Positions 11,401 through 19,804 of a stretch of 64,000 nucleotides of DNA are shown one piece after another; within the stretch, counting starts at the first letter, position 1; each line of letters opens with the position of its first letter. A program made the translations under genes and the position numbers. Location of the stretch: positions 24,228,403 to 24,292,402 of the forward strand of contig JAAOOA010000086.1 of assembly GCA_012861695.1 (NCBI GenBank). Reading direction: 5' to 3'. This DNA is from Trematomus loennbergii. Lineage: Eukaryota; Chordata; Actinopteri; Perciformes; Nototheniidae. A model generated the notes under the pieces. That model made no database searches. It was given only the letters and a program-made list of their open reading frames with translations, and was not told where the DNA came from.

Positions 11401-14400
11401 CTAAATAAAAAAAATAAATAATTACATTTCATCTAGTTGCTTCTTTTATCCAAAGCGACTGACAATAAGTACAATCATAACGTTCAAATAAGCAGCGCAT
11501 TTCTTTATATTCAAAATCAAACTAGAGCTGTGATACTAATCTAAGAACAGTACAGTGATATGGTAAGTACGGTTTGTCGTTCCTAAATGAAACTATGGAT
11601 ACTTAAGTAAACTTGTCATCATTTATCGTTTTCGAGCTTTAAATGCACTTATTTTTGAGCACCACAAACCATATAGTTCCATTATATTGGAGAGAAGTCT
11701 ATATCTATATGACCAATACCTCCAAGACTCAGCAACTCAACCCAAAACAATCCAGATATCCATAATTAGATTATAAATAGCGCTACAGGTAAGACTACAA
11801 ATATGTTTGTTTGATTTTGGAGTAAGTTGTCCCTTTTTTAAATGGCATGTGTTTGTAAAAGATGGCCCTTTTTATGTCTTTATTAGGATCTCAGTGGGCT
11901 TTACAGATTAAAAACAAATAACAACATTGTAAATGATGGAGTTACAGCAAAATGAAAAGACAAGATAGTGTATGTAATACAAATAGAAATACAAAATAAA
12001 TAAGATGACAACAAAACAATAAAAATACATAAAGCATTCAAATTATTCAATTACCATCAAAATCAAATCAAATGAATACCATAAAATGCGAGCTCTACCA
12101 GGGTGTCCGCGGGGTCTTAAAAAGTATTAAAAGTTGATAGCCTTAATTTTCACTAAATTGATTTATTAAAAAGTATTAAACGGCATTTTCCAAGGTATTA
12201 CATTCTGTAGCTTGTTTTCAATAAGTATATAAATTGTCTAAAGAGGTTGTATTCTACAGTTTGCCTGAATGTAATCATTGCGTAGGTGTGTAGTGTGATT
12301 CTGTGTAGTTTATTTATGGCATCCCGTTGGATTTGACGTCATCTGAACAGGACATCGCACGCTCACTGCTTGATAGCGCGCGAAGGTCCGTTTACGCCGG
12401 TTGTTAAACAACATCGTTATGGGGAAATGCAAGTCTGCGTTCAAATGGTTGGAAGATAAGGAGGAAGGACAATCAATACTGTATATAGTAAATGTGAGGT
12501 AAAGTGTGTCGCCAATGTAACCGGTTAAAACTCAAAGTGGCGATGAGGTCTTAAAATGTATGGAAAGGGTCTTAAAAAAGGTCTTAAAAGGTTTTACATT
12601 TGACTTCAGGATTCCTGCATATACCCTGTCTAACCGAAGGTTTTGTTAAAAATGTAGGTCTTCAATGCACTTTTAAAAGTTTGGACACTCTGCCTCAAAT
12701 GGGTATAAGAAAAAAAAACACTCGCGTCTCTAAAGAGATATGATTTTCAAAACTGTACTTTTAATATAATGTGACTCCAAATAAAGAATTTAAAAGGAAG
12801 AAATCTCTCCTTTGATCAGTGAATAAACTGAATTGTCTCTCTGTCCCTCCCCTGTGCAGATAACACGGGGAACACCAGCTATCGGCCACCCCCCCGCACT
12901 AAGGAGGTGGTGATCAACCAGCAGGTGGTGAAGCTCAAGTACTGCTTCACCTGCAAGATGTTCCGGCCCCCCCCACCTCTCACTGCAGCCTGTGTGACAA
13001 CTGTGTGGGTGAGCTGACATTCACACACCATGCATAATAAATACAGGCCTCACAGGGAACATCATCCCATCGCCGGGGATCAGGCTGGATCCATTGATAG
13101 GGTGGGATGATTGATGAGGAATAAAATAACTAATAATTGACTATTTTGACTGATGTTGCAAATGTGTTATCATTTCAAATATTGGAGGGAAAGACTATTT
13201 TTAAAACTTTATGATTGAAATGATCATTCCCTTTCATATTGTATTAAAGGTCACCTATTATGCAAAATCCACTTGTTCATGTCTCTTCTACATAAACATG
13301 TGTCCCCTCTGTGTAAAGAGACTCTGAAAGTTTTAGGAAAAAAGATTCTCTCTCTTTTTGTCCTGATCCATTTATATAAAAACCTGAAAATGAGCTGATC
13401 AGATTTTGGCCACTTTATGATGTCATAACGATTGTTTGGCTTGTGTAACCATTAGCCAATCACCAACCAAGGTAACCCCCCCCCCCCCCACCTGAATCTC
13501 CTCCTAGAGCACCATTGAGTTCTTTTTAACCAAATCTCTCTCAGAGGGCGTGGGGAGGGGCTCCTTATTTTCATCTAAAGTAACAGACAGAGAATCAGCA
13601 CTTTGGAAACAGGGCTGAAACAGAGGGGTTATGGGATGCTGCAATGATCTGTTTGGTGTTTGGAGCCAAACACTTCAGAGACATGTTTTGTATATATCTG
13701 AGACCTATAATATATTGATGAAAAACAGTATAATAGGGGACCTTTAGATCGGTTTGTGTGCATGTAAATGGTCTGCAAAGGCTAAAATCCCCGTTATCCC
13801 TCCAGAGGATTTTCTCTCCCACTCATCAATTCATTGCGCATCCCTTTTCATCAACATGCGTTTGTTTTTCAGAGCGGTTCGACCACCACTGCCCCTGGGT
13901 GGGGAACTGTAGGAAAACGCAACTACCGCTTCTTCTACACCTTCATCGTGTCGCTCTCCTTCCACACCGCCTTCATTTTCGGCTGCGTGACCACACATCT
14001 GGCTCTGAGTACGTGTGTTTCTTTGCTCCGGTTCACAGGTGTTTCATGGTTTAAAAACAGGCAGGATGTTACTGATAATACCTGCACACACACCTGGCTG
14101 TACAGCACCTGTGTGTGTGTGTGTGTGTTGTCTCTTTCTGATGGGCGGGGCTAACCACTCAGAGCAGGTTAGCTATCTGATAAGAAAAATATACAGTTTT
14201 TACAGTACAATGTTTTGTTTTTGAAGGTATAAGGTGTCTGTGTCCCACTGGCCATTCACAGAGTATTCAAATGTTATTTCATCCAACAGCCAGTTTACAT
14301 AAGAGTTAGAATATTAGAGCGCGACCTTGGTGCTACTGCTCCCACATCAAGAAGATTAACCAAAACAGTTTTTAGGAACTACGCACTTTTTCTATTTGAT

Positions 14401-17400
14401 GGAATTGAGTCAGAGTTATTTGATTTGCTGCTCCGAATAGCTTCATTCCTGTTTCTGCACCGTTGATAAAGATTAGGCTACAGTTATATTATTTGTATTT
14501 GACTGTTCAGTAATAATAGTACATCTTATTTATAAAGGGATTTTTATGGTACTCAGTTTAAATGTACAGTGTAATTCATTAAAAAAAGAATTAAAGCAAC
14601 ACACAACAGAAAAAGGATTACATTTCTGTGGTTGGTGCGTAGGATTGACTTGTGCTTCAAATTCAAATTCCTATCATGTTTCAACAAAGTTTATATTTAG
14701 TTTAGTCTATATGTGTTAGAGTCAAGCTTTTCAATGACAGCATTTCTATTGCAACCAAAAACTCGTTATCTCTCCAACTTGTTGCACACAGTTCCTTGTA
14801 TTTCCACACTTTTATAGTAAATAACTGTTGTAAAAAATATCTGCATTGTTTGGGGATACATCAAGACATCACCACTTTCATACCAAACGATAATTGGAGA
14901 AAAGACATGGAAAAAGTGGCCAGTTTGGGAGCATTTATTGGTTATTTAAAGGGGACCTATCATGCAAAATGCACTTTTGATGTCTTTTATACATAAAGAT
15001 GTGTCCCCGGTGTGTCGGGAACTCACGCAGCGTCAGAAAATAAAACCCTCTCTCTTTTCCTCCGTACCCAAATCTCTAAAAACGGGGCTACAACGGAGCT
15101 GATCCAGATTTGCGTCCGATATGACGTAATATCGGAAATGTAGGCTGGCTTTATACCCACGGCCCTATCAGAAACGTTGCTATCAGAAACAATGCCCGAC
15201 TGTTTTGGACGTAATATGGTCAGTGTTTACATTAGCATCGCTAACACTCAGAGCTAACCTGTACTGGAGAGCATGTGTGTGAAGAAGCAGGAAATAAAAA
15301 GGAACTCACCTTGTGGTATAACCGGCAAGAGAGAAAGCCTTTGAGCTCCATACTGTTTCAGAAATAATCCTTGATAATCCATGATATGGCGTTTCATCAC
15401 GGCAGTATTTAGTTTAGACAGTAGCTGCCGGGTCCCGCATGAGCTCAGCCCCCTCCTTTTTTATTTTATCAATTTTTTTTTTTTTAAAGCTTTATACCCC
15501 AAATCAGCACTTTTGAAACAGGAAGTGAAATAGAGGGATATGAGGCATGGCTAGAATGGGTGATCTGTTTGGTATTTTGAGCAAAACTCTTCATAGACAT
15601 GTTTTTTATATATTTGTATATATCTGAGACCTATGCTATTGCCTAAAAATAGCATGATGGGTGACCTTTAAATAAAAGTCAAATGCATTTAATCAAAATG
15701 ACTTTATTCAAACTTAGAATATTGTTTGAGGATGTTAAATATTTTTAAGGGTGATGCCACTCTTTGAAAAACCTTGAGAAACTTCAAAAACATATATTTT
15801 ATTTTCATTTTAATGTTGTGTTGCTGTTTTAATATTTTAATTGAACTTTTTACATTTTATTGTATTTCCTTTTTATCACCACTGTAAAGCGTCTTTGAGC
15901 ACCTGAAAAAGCGCTTAGAAATCAATTTTATTATTATTTATTTTACAATTATTTTAATCTCTCGTAATTCCTCCTCTCTTCCAGGAGCTCAGGGGGGGAA
16001 AGGCCTGGTGTTCGCTCTGCAGGAGAGTCCCGGCAGATATCCTTTAATCATGAAGGTTTCTCTCAGTGAACATGTATTATTCATATTTCTCCCTGCTCTA
16101 ATAAACCTCCTTGACTCAGCCTCTCACTGCAGTGGAGCTGGTCATCTGCTTCTTCTCCGTCTGGTCCATTTTGGGCCTCTCAGGCTTCCATACATATCTG
16201 GTAGCCTCCAACCTGACCACGAATGAGGACGTGAGTACGCTGCAATAATGGAGAAGCTTTGAAAGGGATTTTTTGTTTTGGTTTGTTGTGGGTCAACCTT
16301 GAGAAAGTTTGGGATATTCATAAAATCAATTATTATTTTAATTAACTGTCAGTAATTGTCAAGTCTTCTCCGTTTTTTGGTGCAGTTTCCCCACTTGAAA
16401 GGGACTTGAAACATCTACTGGACTTTTAACAGGATTCCACTCCAATGAAACAGCAACTGTTACTTTCTCAGTCTTTTATTTCAGTAGTTTACTTCAAAAC
16501 CAAAGGTCCATTCGGTTGCTTAACGGGTCTTTAGGTGAAAAACCTTTGAAGACAAGAAAGATGCATTAGACAACTTGCAATAGTCATTAAAATGAATAAA
16601 GCATGCAAACAAGATGCTGCCTTATTTACGAATATTTTACAAATAAACTGGGCAGACTAAGAACAGAAATATAAATGTTAAACATGAAATCAATTATCTA
16701 AATCACATGTGTCAAACTCAAGGCCCGGGGGCCAAATAAGGCCCTTGGTGGATTTAATTTGGGCCCGCAGGATAATTTTTAATTACTATTAGATCTGTCC
16801 CGCGGTCTTAAACACTCAACATATAACATTTTTATAGAAAATTGTAGAATCTCTTCTGTTTGTATTCACAAACTTTTTTTGCAGGTTCAGTGGGGTTAAT
16901 GAGAAGTTCTAAATCCAACACCTGGGACACTAACCCAAGTATCTAATGACGTGGATGTTGAATAAAGCTGGTAATAAATAGGTGTTCTCATCCTGTGTGT
17001 CCCAGATTAAAGGCTCGTGGTCGGGGAAGAGTGGAGAAGATGTGACCAACCCTTACAGTCAGAGAAACATCTTTGTGAACTGCTGCTCTGTGCTCTGTGG
17101 ACCCATGCCCCCCAGGTCAGTGGGAACTTGGTTTTATTGAAGTAACACATATGCATGTAAATAATTAGGAATGAGCAAAAACCACATCCTCAATCAGGGA
17201 CTCATAAATCCAACAATCAATTTAGCATTCTGCATTTTTGATGATGAATCCTGTGGGGGGAAACCTCTGAAGCAATAGGAGTCAGGACTCAAAAGAGAGA
17301 CACGAGGAGAGCTGGAACTTCGATGGCAAACACTGACGGTTTATTTGGAGCTTCGGCCGGAGAATTCACAAGACATGTCACAGGCCACGTTTGACCACAC

Positions 17401-19804
17401 GGTTGAGATGCCACAATCAATTCTGAAGAACCCTCCTGTAGCTCGAGGTTTAACTAGTTCAGAGTGTAATAATCAACATTCTTCAATAGATATACTAAAC
17501 AGCTGAGGACACTGAATCACAGTTGTTGTCGCTTATGGCTCGGGTCATCTACACCCCGAGAAGGATGTGTTCCAGGTGTCCCACAACAATAACTATCTCT
17601 CCCCGAGAGGTGCCCGGTCATAAACTGGTAACAACAACAACAACTTGCTAGGGCAGCCCCTCCTTAAGGGAGATAACGGCTGCCCTAGGTTGGGCATCTG
17701 CGTCAGAGGGCGAAAGGTAAACATGTATACAGAATTATTCCCTGACAAATCAGTTGTTAAAATTGTTGTTGGAACATCTTCTGTCGAGCTCTAAGCCTTG
17801 ACTCTTTCATTTGAAATCCCTGACATTAACAAGAAATATTACATTTAGTTAGCTTCTCCACTAGGGCTGAACAATTATTCTAACCTTTAACCCTTGTGTT
17901 GTGTTCGAAAGCTGTTACCGTTCATGGTGTTTGCGGGTCAAGTTTGACCCATGATTTATCTCAGTCCAAAACACTCAAAATAATGACTATGATCCAATAT
18001 TGTTTTAACTACATCATAACTAACTTATAATGCATTCATAACCGTACAATCCTGTTGTTATTTAATGTTATGGCCCAAAACACATTACACCACATATTGC
18101 ACATGTGCATGTGTGTGTTCAGGTTCAAGTGTTAGTGTACATATTATTTGAGAAAGGTTGAGTTCCCGTGGGGGGAGGGGGGCAGAGGGAGGGGAGACCA
18201 GGTGCATGTTGCGAAAACATATTGTTACAGTTTATGAAGGGGGTGGGGGAGGGTGTCTAAAGTCAAAGATTAATTTTGATTGGGCCAAATTTGAACCCGA
18301 GTCACCACAACAATGCTGCTGGGTCTTCCCAGACCCGAACACCAAATTATACACTTTTTTTTTTTTTAGAGACCTTCAGACTTGGCTAAAATTGTCAAAA
18401 TCAGTTTTGTAGTGTTTATATAGCTGTTGTGGAGGATATCATGAAGCCTTGTTCCGATAAAAAGAAATAGAGCGTAGTTATTATATAATTTTAACTTGAA
18501 ATGGGTCACGAGAGACCCGAACCCAACATAAGGGTTAAAGAAATTGCAAAATGGAGAAGTGAAATATCGAAATTGCAAGTGCAACATTTGAAAAAAGTAA
18601 AATATGTGGAAAATATCTGAATTCTGCAGAACCAATTAAAAAAAACCTTGTTTGGTACTGATGCTCTTAAAAAATATATAAGATTGACTTTTTGGGATAT
18701 AAGCCTTTGTAGACCATTTACACGCACACAATCCAATAGAACACACTACGGGAAAGAGAAAACCCTAAAAAGCAGAATTATTTCTATATCACTGTAAATT
18801 AGAATAATGTTTAACAAATGATCATTCCCTTTTATATTGCATATCATATCATCAGTACGAGTAAAAAATAATTACAAATATTTTTTTTCCCAAAATGGTG
18901 CAACCCTAATCTCCACCCCAGTATCTTGTTTTACTTAAATGTGCTTGCCAATAGGATGTGACAGAAGGCAAGGCAAGATTATTTATCTTTCAACACAAGG
19001 CAATTCAGTGCTTTACAAAAATGAAAGACATTAAGAAAATTGCATTTAAAAACAGACATTAAAAAACAAAGATAATAAAATAAACATTAAAAAAAATACA
19101 TGAATAAAAGTTACAGTGCAGATTAAAGGTGGGGTAGGTAAGTTTGAGAAACCGGCTCGAGATACACTTTTTGTTATATTCCATGGAATGCTCTTAACAT
19201 CCCGATCGCAATGAATATCTTAAGTGCTTTGACAAAAAATCCATAAAGAAATGTCATCTGTGGAAGCCGTAATACTGTAAAAACACGACCCTCATTGGTC
19301 ATGTGCGCGTTCGTGTGTGTTGGAGGAGGGGCTCTGTAAGGAAGTGGCAGATTTTCTCCAGTTGTGTATTTTCAAATTCTAGCGCACTCGAGCTGGTTTC
19401 TCAAACTTACCTACCCTACCTTTAAAAGCAGGGACAAAGAGCAAAGTCTTCAGCCTGGATTTAAAAGTAGTAAGAGTTGCAGCGGACCTGCAGGTTTCTG
19501 GTAGATTGTTCCAGATATTTGGAGCATAACAACTGAACGCTGCTTCTCCAGAAACATGTATTTCTAAATTAGTAAATATTGAGACTAAAAGCACGCCTGC
19601 TGATTCAAATCTTTATTGTTTCTCAGCCTGATCGACAGACGGGGCTTCCTGCCGGCGGATGAGTCTGTGCAGACGGCCGGCGCTGACATCGAGCTGCCCG
19701 ATCTGGCCAATAAGAGCGAGATAAACGTGGTAGGAGGATCCTCACAGCTGGCACCCCCCTCCCCTGCACCCCCCTCCTCCCAAAATAACTCCTCCTCTGC
19801 CTGA
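5176..19804 (+). CDS. zdhhc18: zdhhc18-type palmitoyltransferase, whole gene (short 3' form, eight exons)
   Basis: This is a DHHC protein S-acyltransferase of the ZDHHC18/14/9 group: a four-pass Golgi or endomembrane enzyme that transfers palmitate to cysteines of proteins such as Ras. Exons: 5176-5429, 6916-7075, 12860-13008, 13873-14008, 15985-16036, 16128-16230, 17006-17115, 19627-19804. The N-terminus [11 protein letters not shown], the stretch [78 protein letters not shown] and SLIDRRGF all match the family in order. The total is about 381 residues, close to the 388 I recall for human ZDHHC18, if three small deletions are allowed (one base each at the exon 2 edge and in exon 3, two bases in exon 4). 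Intron 5 looks like a U12 AT-AC intron. Paralogue assignment (18a or 18b) is not possible here. Confidence 0.9.
5645..6035. mobile_element. fish AAGTACTT repeat (GTGGTGGAA ... TTCCATCACTG ends)
   Basis: It begins with gtggtggaaggtaactaagt and ends with cttccatcactg, with many AAGTA/TACTT words between (actcaagtattgtacttgag). The same family is seen at 31130-31290, in each lectin block near 33220-33620, and at 57890-58300, where it has expanded into a minisatellite. It lies in zdhhc18 intron 1. Confidence 0.6.
6136..6825. mobile_element. foldback element with about 160-bp inverted arms
   Basis: The left arm (about 6140-6305) and right arm (about 6669-6819) are reverse complements: both read ACAAACATCATATGTGTAAT towards the outside from the middle, then pass through CGAAAGATAATCT and the CCATGG region. 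The two arms translate to almost the same nonsense peptide on opposite strands. The loop is about 360 bp. It lies in zdhhc18 intron 1, upstream of exon 2. Confidence 0.8.
6916..7075 (+). CDS. zdhhc18: zdhhc18 exon 2 (second membrane segment, TDPGILPRA)
   Basis: After the acceptor CTCACAG it encodes [14 protein letters not shown], a hydrophobic helix ([15 protein letters not shown]), then [19 protein letters not shown] and DIEKQI. The T-D-P-G motif after the second membrane helix is a hallmark of DHHC enzymes. The donor reads CAGATC|GTAAGA. The family expects one more G (ATCG|GTAAGA) so that the next exon opens Asp-Asn-Thr-Gly, so one G of a GG pair seems to be missing here. Confidence 0.92.
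7743..8221. mobile_element. hAT-type MITE (TAGGGCTG termini) with 8-bp target duplication
   Basis: The ends are TAGGGCTGTGCAATTAATCG and its inverted form (...CGCACAGCCCTA). It is flanked by GTTCCTGT and GTTCCTGG, an 8-bp target duplication with one mismatch, as expected for hAT transposons. The inside is AT-rich and non-coding. It sits inside the element at 7690-9315, so it is younger. Confidence 0.75.
8695..9250 (-). mobile_element. 5'-truncated LINE tail, same family as 9894-11415
   Basis: Read on the minus strand, this matches the 3' end of the LINE at 9894-11415: the peptide [18 protein letters not shown] and [17 protein letters not shown], then the 3' UTR (gagaccttgtgtctcaatga), ending in an A-rich tail at its left edge. 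The 5' truncation and A-rich tail fit target-primed reverse transcription. Confidence 0.85.
9894..11248 (+). pseudogene. non-LTR retrotransposon reverse transcriptase, frame-broken
   Basis: The first frame (9894-10667) carries reverse transcriptase blocks: [49 protein letters not shown] and the catalytic YADDT. The second frame (10673-11248) continues with the thumb region, LLDYGDVVY, and a tail with [10 protein letters not shown]. The two frames join if one base was lost near 10650 (expected His-Ile-Asp-Asn-Leu-Leu). No endonuclease or ORF1 is seen upstream, so it is 5'-truncated. The family looks like the CR1/L2/jockey side of LINEs, but I cannot name it. The 3' UTR runs to an A-rich end near 11415 with AATAAA. 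Confidence 0.88.
12103..12630. mobile_element. MITE with CAGGGTGTCCGCGGGG end
   Basis: The left end CAGGGTGTCCGCGGGGTCTT is opposed by TCCTGCATATACCCTG on the right, an imperfect inverted repeat. GTCTTAAAA words recur near both ends. It is non-coding and lies in intron 2 of zdhhc18. Confidence 0.6.
12860..13008 (+). CDS. zdhhc18: zdhhc18 exon 3 (first half of the cysteine-rich DHHC domain), one base short
   Basis: It encodes [16 protein letters not shown], then [16 protein letters not shown]. The expected [12 protein letters not shown] follows only if one G is restored near 12974, where the sequence is a run of eight C. As written, the frame shifts and the zinc-binding Cys and His residues are lost. 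The exon is 149 nt; the phases of its neighbours require 150. The donor is G|GTGAGC at 13009. A sequencing or assembly indel in a C run is the simplest explanation. Confidence 0.9.
13246..13746. mobile_element. MITE family B (AAAGGTCACCTATTATGC ends), copy 1
   Basis: The left end is TTAAAGGTCACCTATTATGC; the right end (gtataataggggacctttag) is its inverted form. About 500 bp, non-coding. An inverted copy is at 56213-56706, and related elements (family B2) are at 14948 and 23818. Confidence 0.8.
13873..14008 (+). CDS. zdhhc18: zdhhc18 exon 4 (DHHC catalytic motif), two bases short
   Basis: It opens [13 protein letters not shown], the catalytic Asp-His-His-Cys motif; the Cys takes the acyl chain. 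The expected [13 protein letters not shown] follows only if a GT pair is restored near 13911 (TGTGTA became TGTA). Further on it encodes a membrane helix ([16 protein letters not shown]) and THLAL. The exon is 136 nt where neighbouring phases require 138. The donor is CTGA|GTACGT. Confidence 0.92.
14948..15671. mobile_element. MITE family B2 (AAAGGGGACCTATCATGC ends), copy 1
   Basis: The ends are AAAGGGGACCTATCATGCAA and, inverted, GCATGATGGGTGACCTTTAAA. About 720 bp, with an internal T run at 15473-15485. A second copy, shortened inside, is at 23818-24410. It lies in zdhhc18 intron 4. Confidence 0.82.
15985..16036 (+). CDS. zdhhc18: zdhhc18 exon 5 (short; ends at a U12-type donor)
   Basis: The acceptor is TTCCAG. 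It encodes [17 protein letters not shown] plus the first two bases of a Ser codon (52 nt). In the human protein the same place reads RAQGSNFLSTLKETPAS. The exon is followed not by GT but by ATATCCTTT, the U12 AT-AC donor consensus. A GT donor at about 16054 would add RYPLIMK and give the wrong phase for exon 6. Confidence 0.88.
16037..16127 (+). other. U12-type AT-AC intron in zdhhc18
   Basis: It has 91 bases, starting ATATCCTTT (16037-16045) and ending AC (16126-16127). A branch-point match TCCTTGAC lies at 16108-16115, with its branch A 13 bases before the 3' end. All three signals fit the minor-spliceosome consensus (ATATCCTT; TCCTTRAC; 10-15 bases spacing; AC end). Removing it gives [13 protein letters not shown], which matches the family; no GT-AG choice does. 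Confidence 0.85.
16128..16230 (+). CDS. zdhhc18: zdhhc18 exon 6 (fourth membrane segment)
   Basis: It opens with T completing a Ser codon, then [34 protein letters not shown]. The stretch [22 protein letters not shown] is a close match to ZDHHC18/14/9, where it forms the last membrane helix. 103 nt, phase 0 at the GAC|GTGAGT donor. Confidence 0.93.
16706..16990. mobile_element. repeat with GTCAAACTCAAGGCCCGGGGG start, probably hAT-derived
   Basis: ATGTGTCAAACTCAAGGCCC followed by GGGGGCCAAATAAGGCCC is a common vertebrate hAT-type terminal sequence. The far end is not clear; boundaries are approximate. It lies in zdhhc18 intron 6. Confidence 0.5.
17006..17115 (+). CDS. zdhhc18: zdhhc18 exon 7 (cytosolic, NPYS motif)
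   Basis: It encodes [36 protein letters not shown] and two bases of a Ser codon. TNPYS is the TTxE/NPY-type signature region after the last membrane helix; the cysteines after it are typical of this subgroup. 110 nt, acceptor TCCCAG, donor AG|GTCAGT. No indel is seen. Confidence 0.93.
17190..17760. other. unclassified intron stretch, possible old retroelement
   Basis: It is GC-richer than the surrounding intron and has no open frame. The run tgacggtttatttggagctt and a later ACAACAACAACAAC run hint at a transposable element, but I found no terminal repeats and no second copy in the window. Confidence 0.25.
17862..18908. mobile_element. hAT-type MITE (TAGGGCTGAACAATT end), host of a nested insertion
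   Basis: The left end TAGGGCTGAACAATTATTC is opposed by GGTGCAACCCTA on the right. It is flanked by TTCTCCAC (17854-17861) and ATCTCCAC (18909-18916), an 8-bp target duplication with one mismatch. Only about 400 bp belongs to this element; the rest is the insertion at 17891-18534. Confidence 0.75.
17891..18534. mobile_element. TTAA-flanked (piggyBac-like) MITE inserted in the hAT MITE
   Basis: The termini CCCTTGTGTTGTGTTCG and, inverted, CCCTTATGTTGGGTTCG are inverted repeats, with TTAA on each side (17887-17890 and 18535-18538). 644 bp. Several copies of a GGGTCAAGTTTGACCC-like or AGACCCGAAC word occur inside. There is no transposase. Confidence 0.75.
18963..19560 (-). mobile_element. LINE (L2-like) 3' tail with MITE family A inserted
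   Basis: On the minus strand, about 19427-19590 translates to [18 protein letters not shown] and [12 protein letters not shown], the AP..WN.LP..L/CR.A..L..FK..LKT.LF signature of the L2/Rex-like reverse transcriptase tail. The A-rich, AAAGACATTAAGAAAAT-type 3' end lies at 18963-19120. MITE family A (19122-19426) splits the two. Confidence 0.65.
19122..19426. mobile_element. MITE family A, copy 2 (internal deletion)
   Basis: Starts TTAAAGGTGGGGTAGGTAAG and ends ACCTACCCTACCTTTAAA. Compared with the copy at 2291 it lacks about 80 bp in the middle, including the GGCCTACCTGCCTGTCAGCC stretch. Confidence 0.85.
19627..19804 (+). CDS. zdhhc18: zdhhc18 exon 8 (short C-terminus)
   Basis: The acceptor TTCTCAG leads into [15 protein letters not shown], the conserved LIDRRG motif, then [18 protein letters not shown] and a Pro/Ser-rich tail ending NNSSSA and a TGA at 19802. 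A phase-0 donor (GTG|GTAGGA at 19729/19730) inside the exon would skip this tail and join the exon at 24852, so the gene may have two C-termini. Confidence 0.9.

Noticed and set aside
16008..16226. Continuous 72-residue frame across exon 5, intron and exon 6
   Set aside because: It reads through the AT-AC intron and is out of frame with [10 protein letters not shown]; chance open frame.
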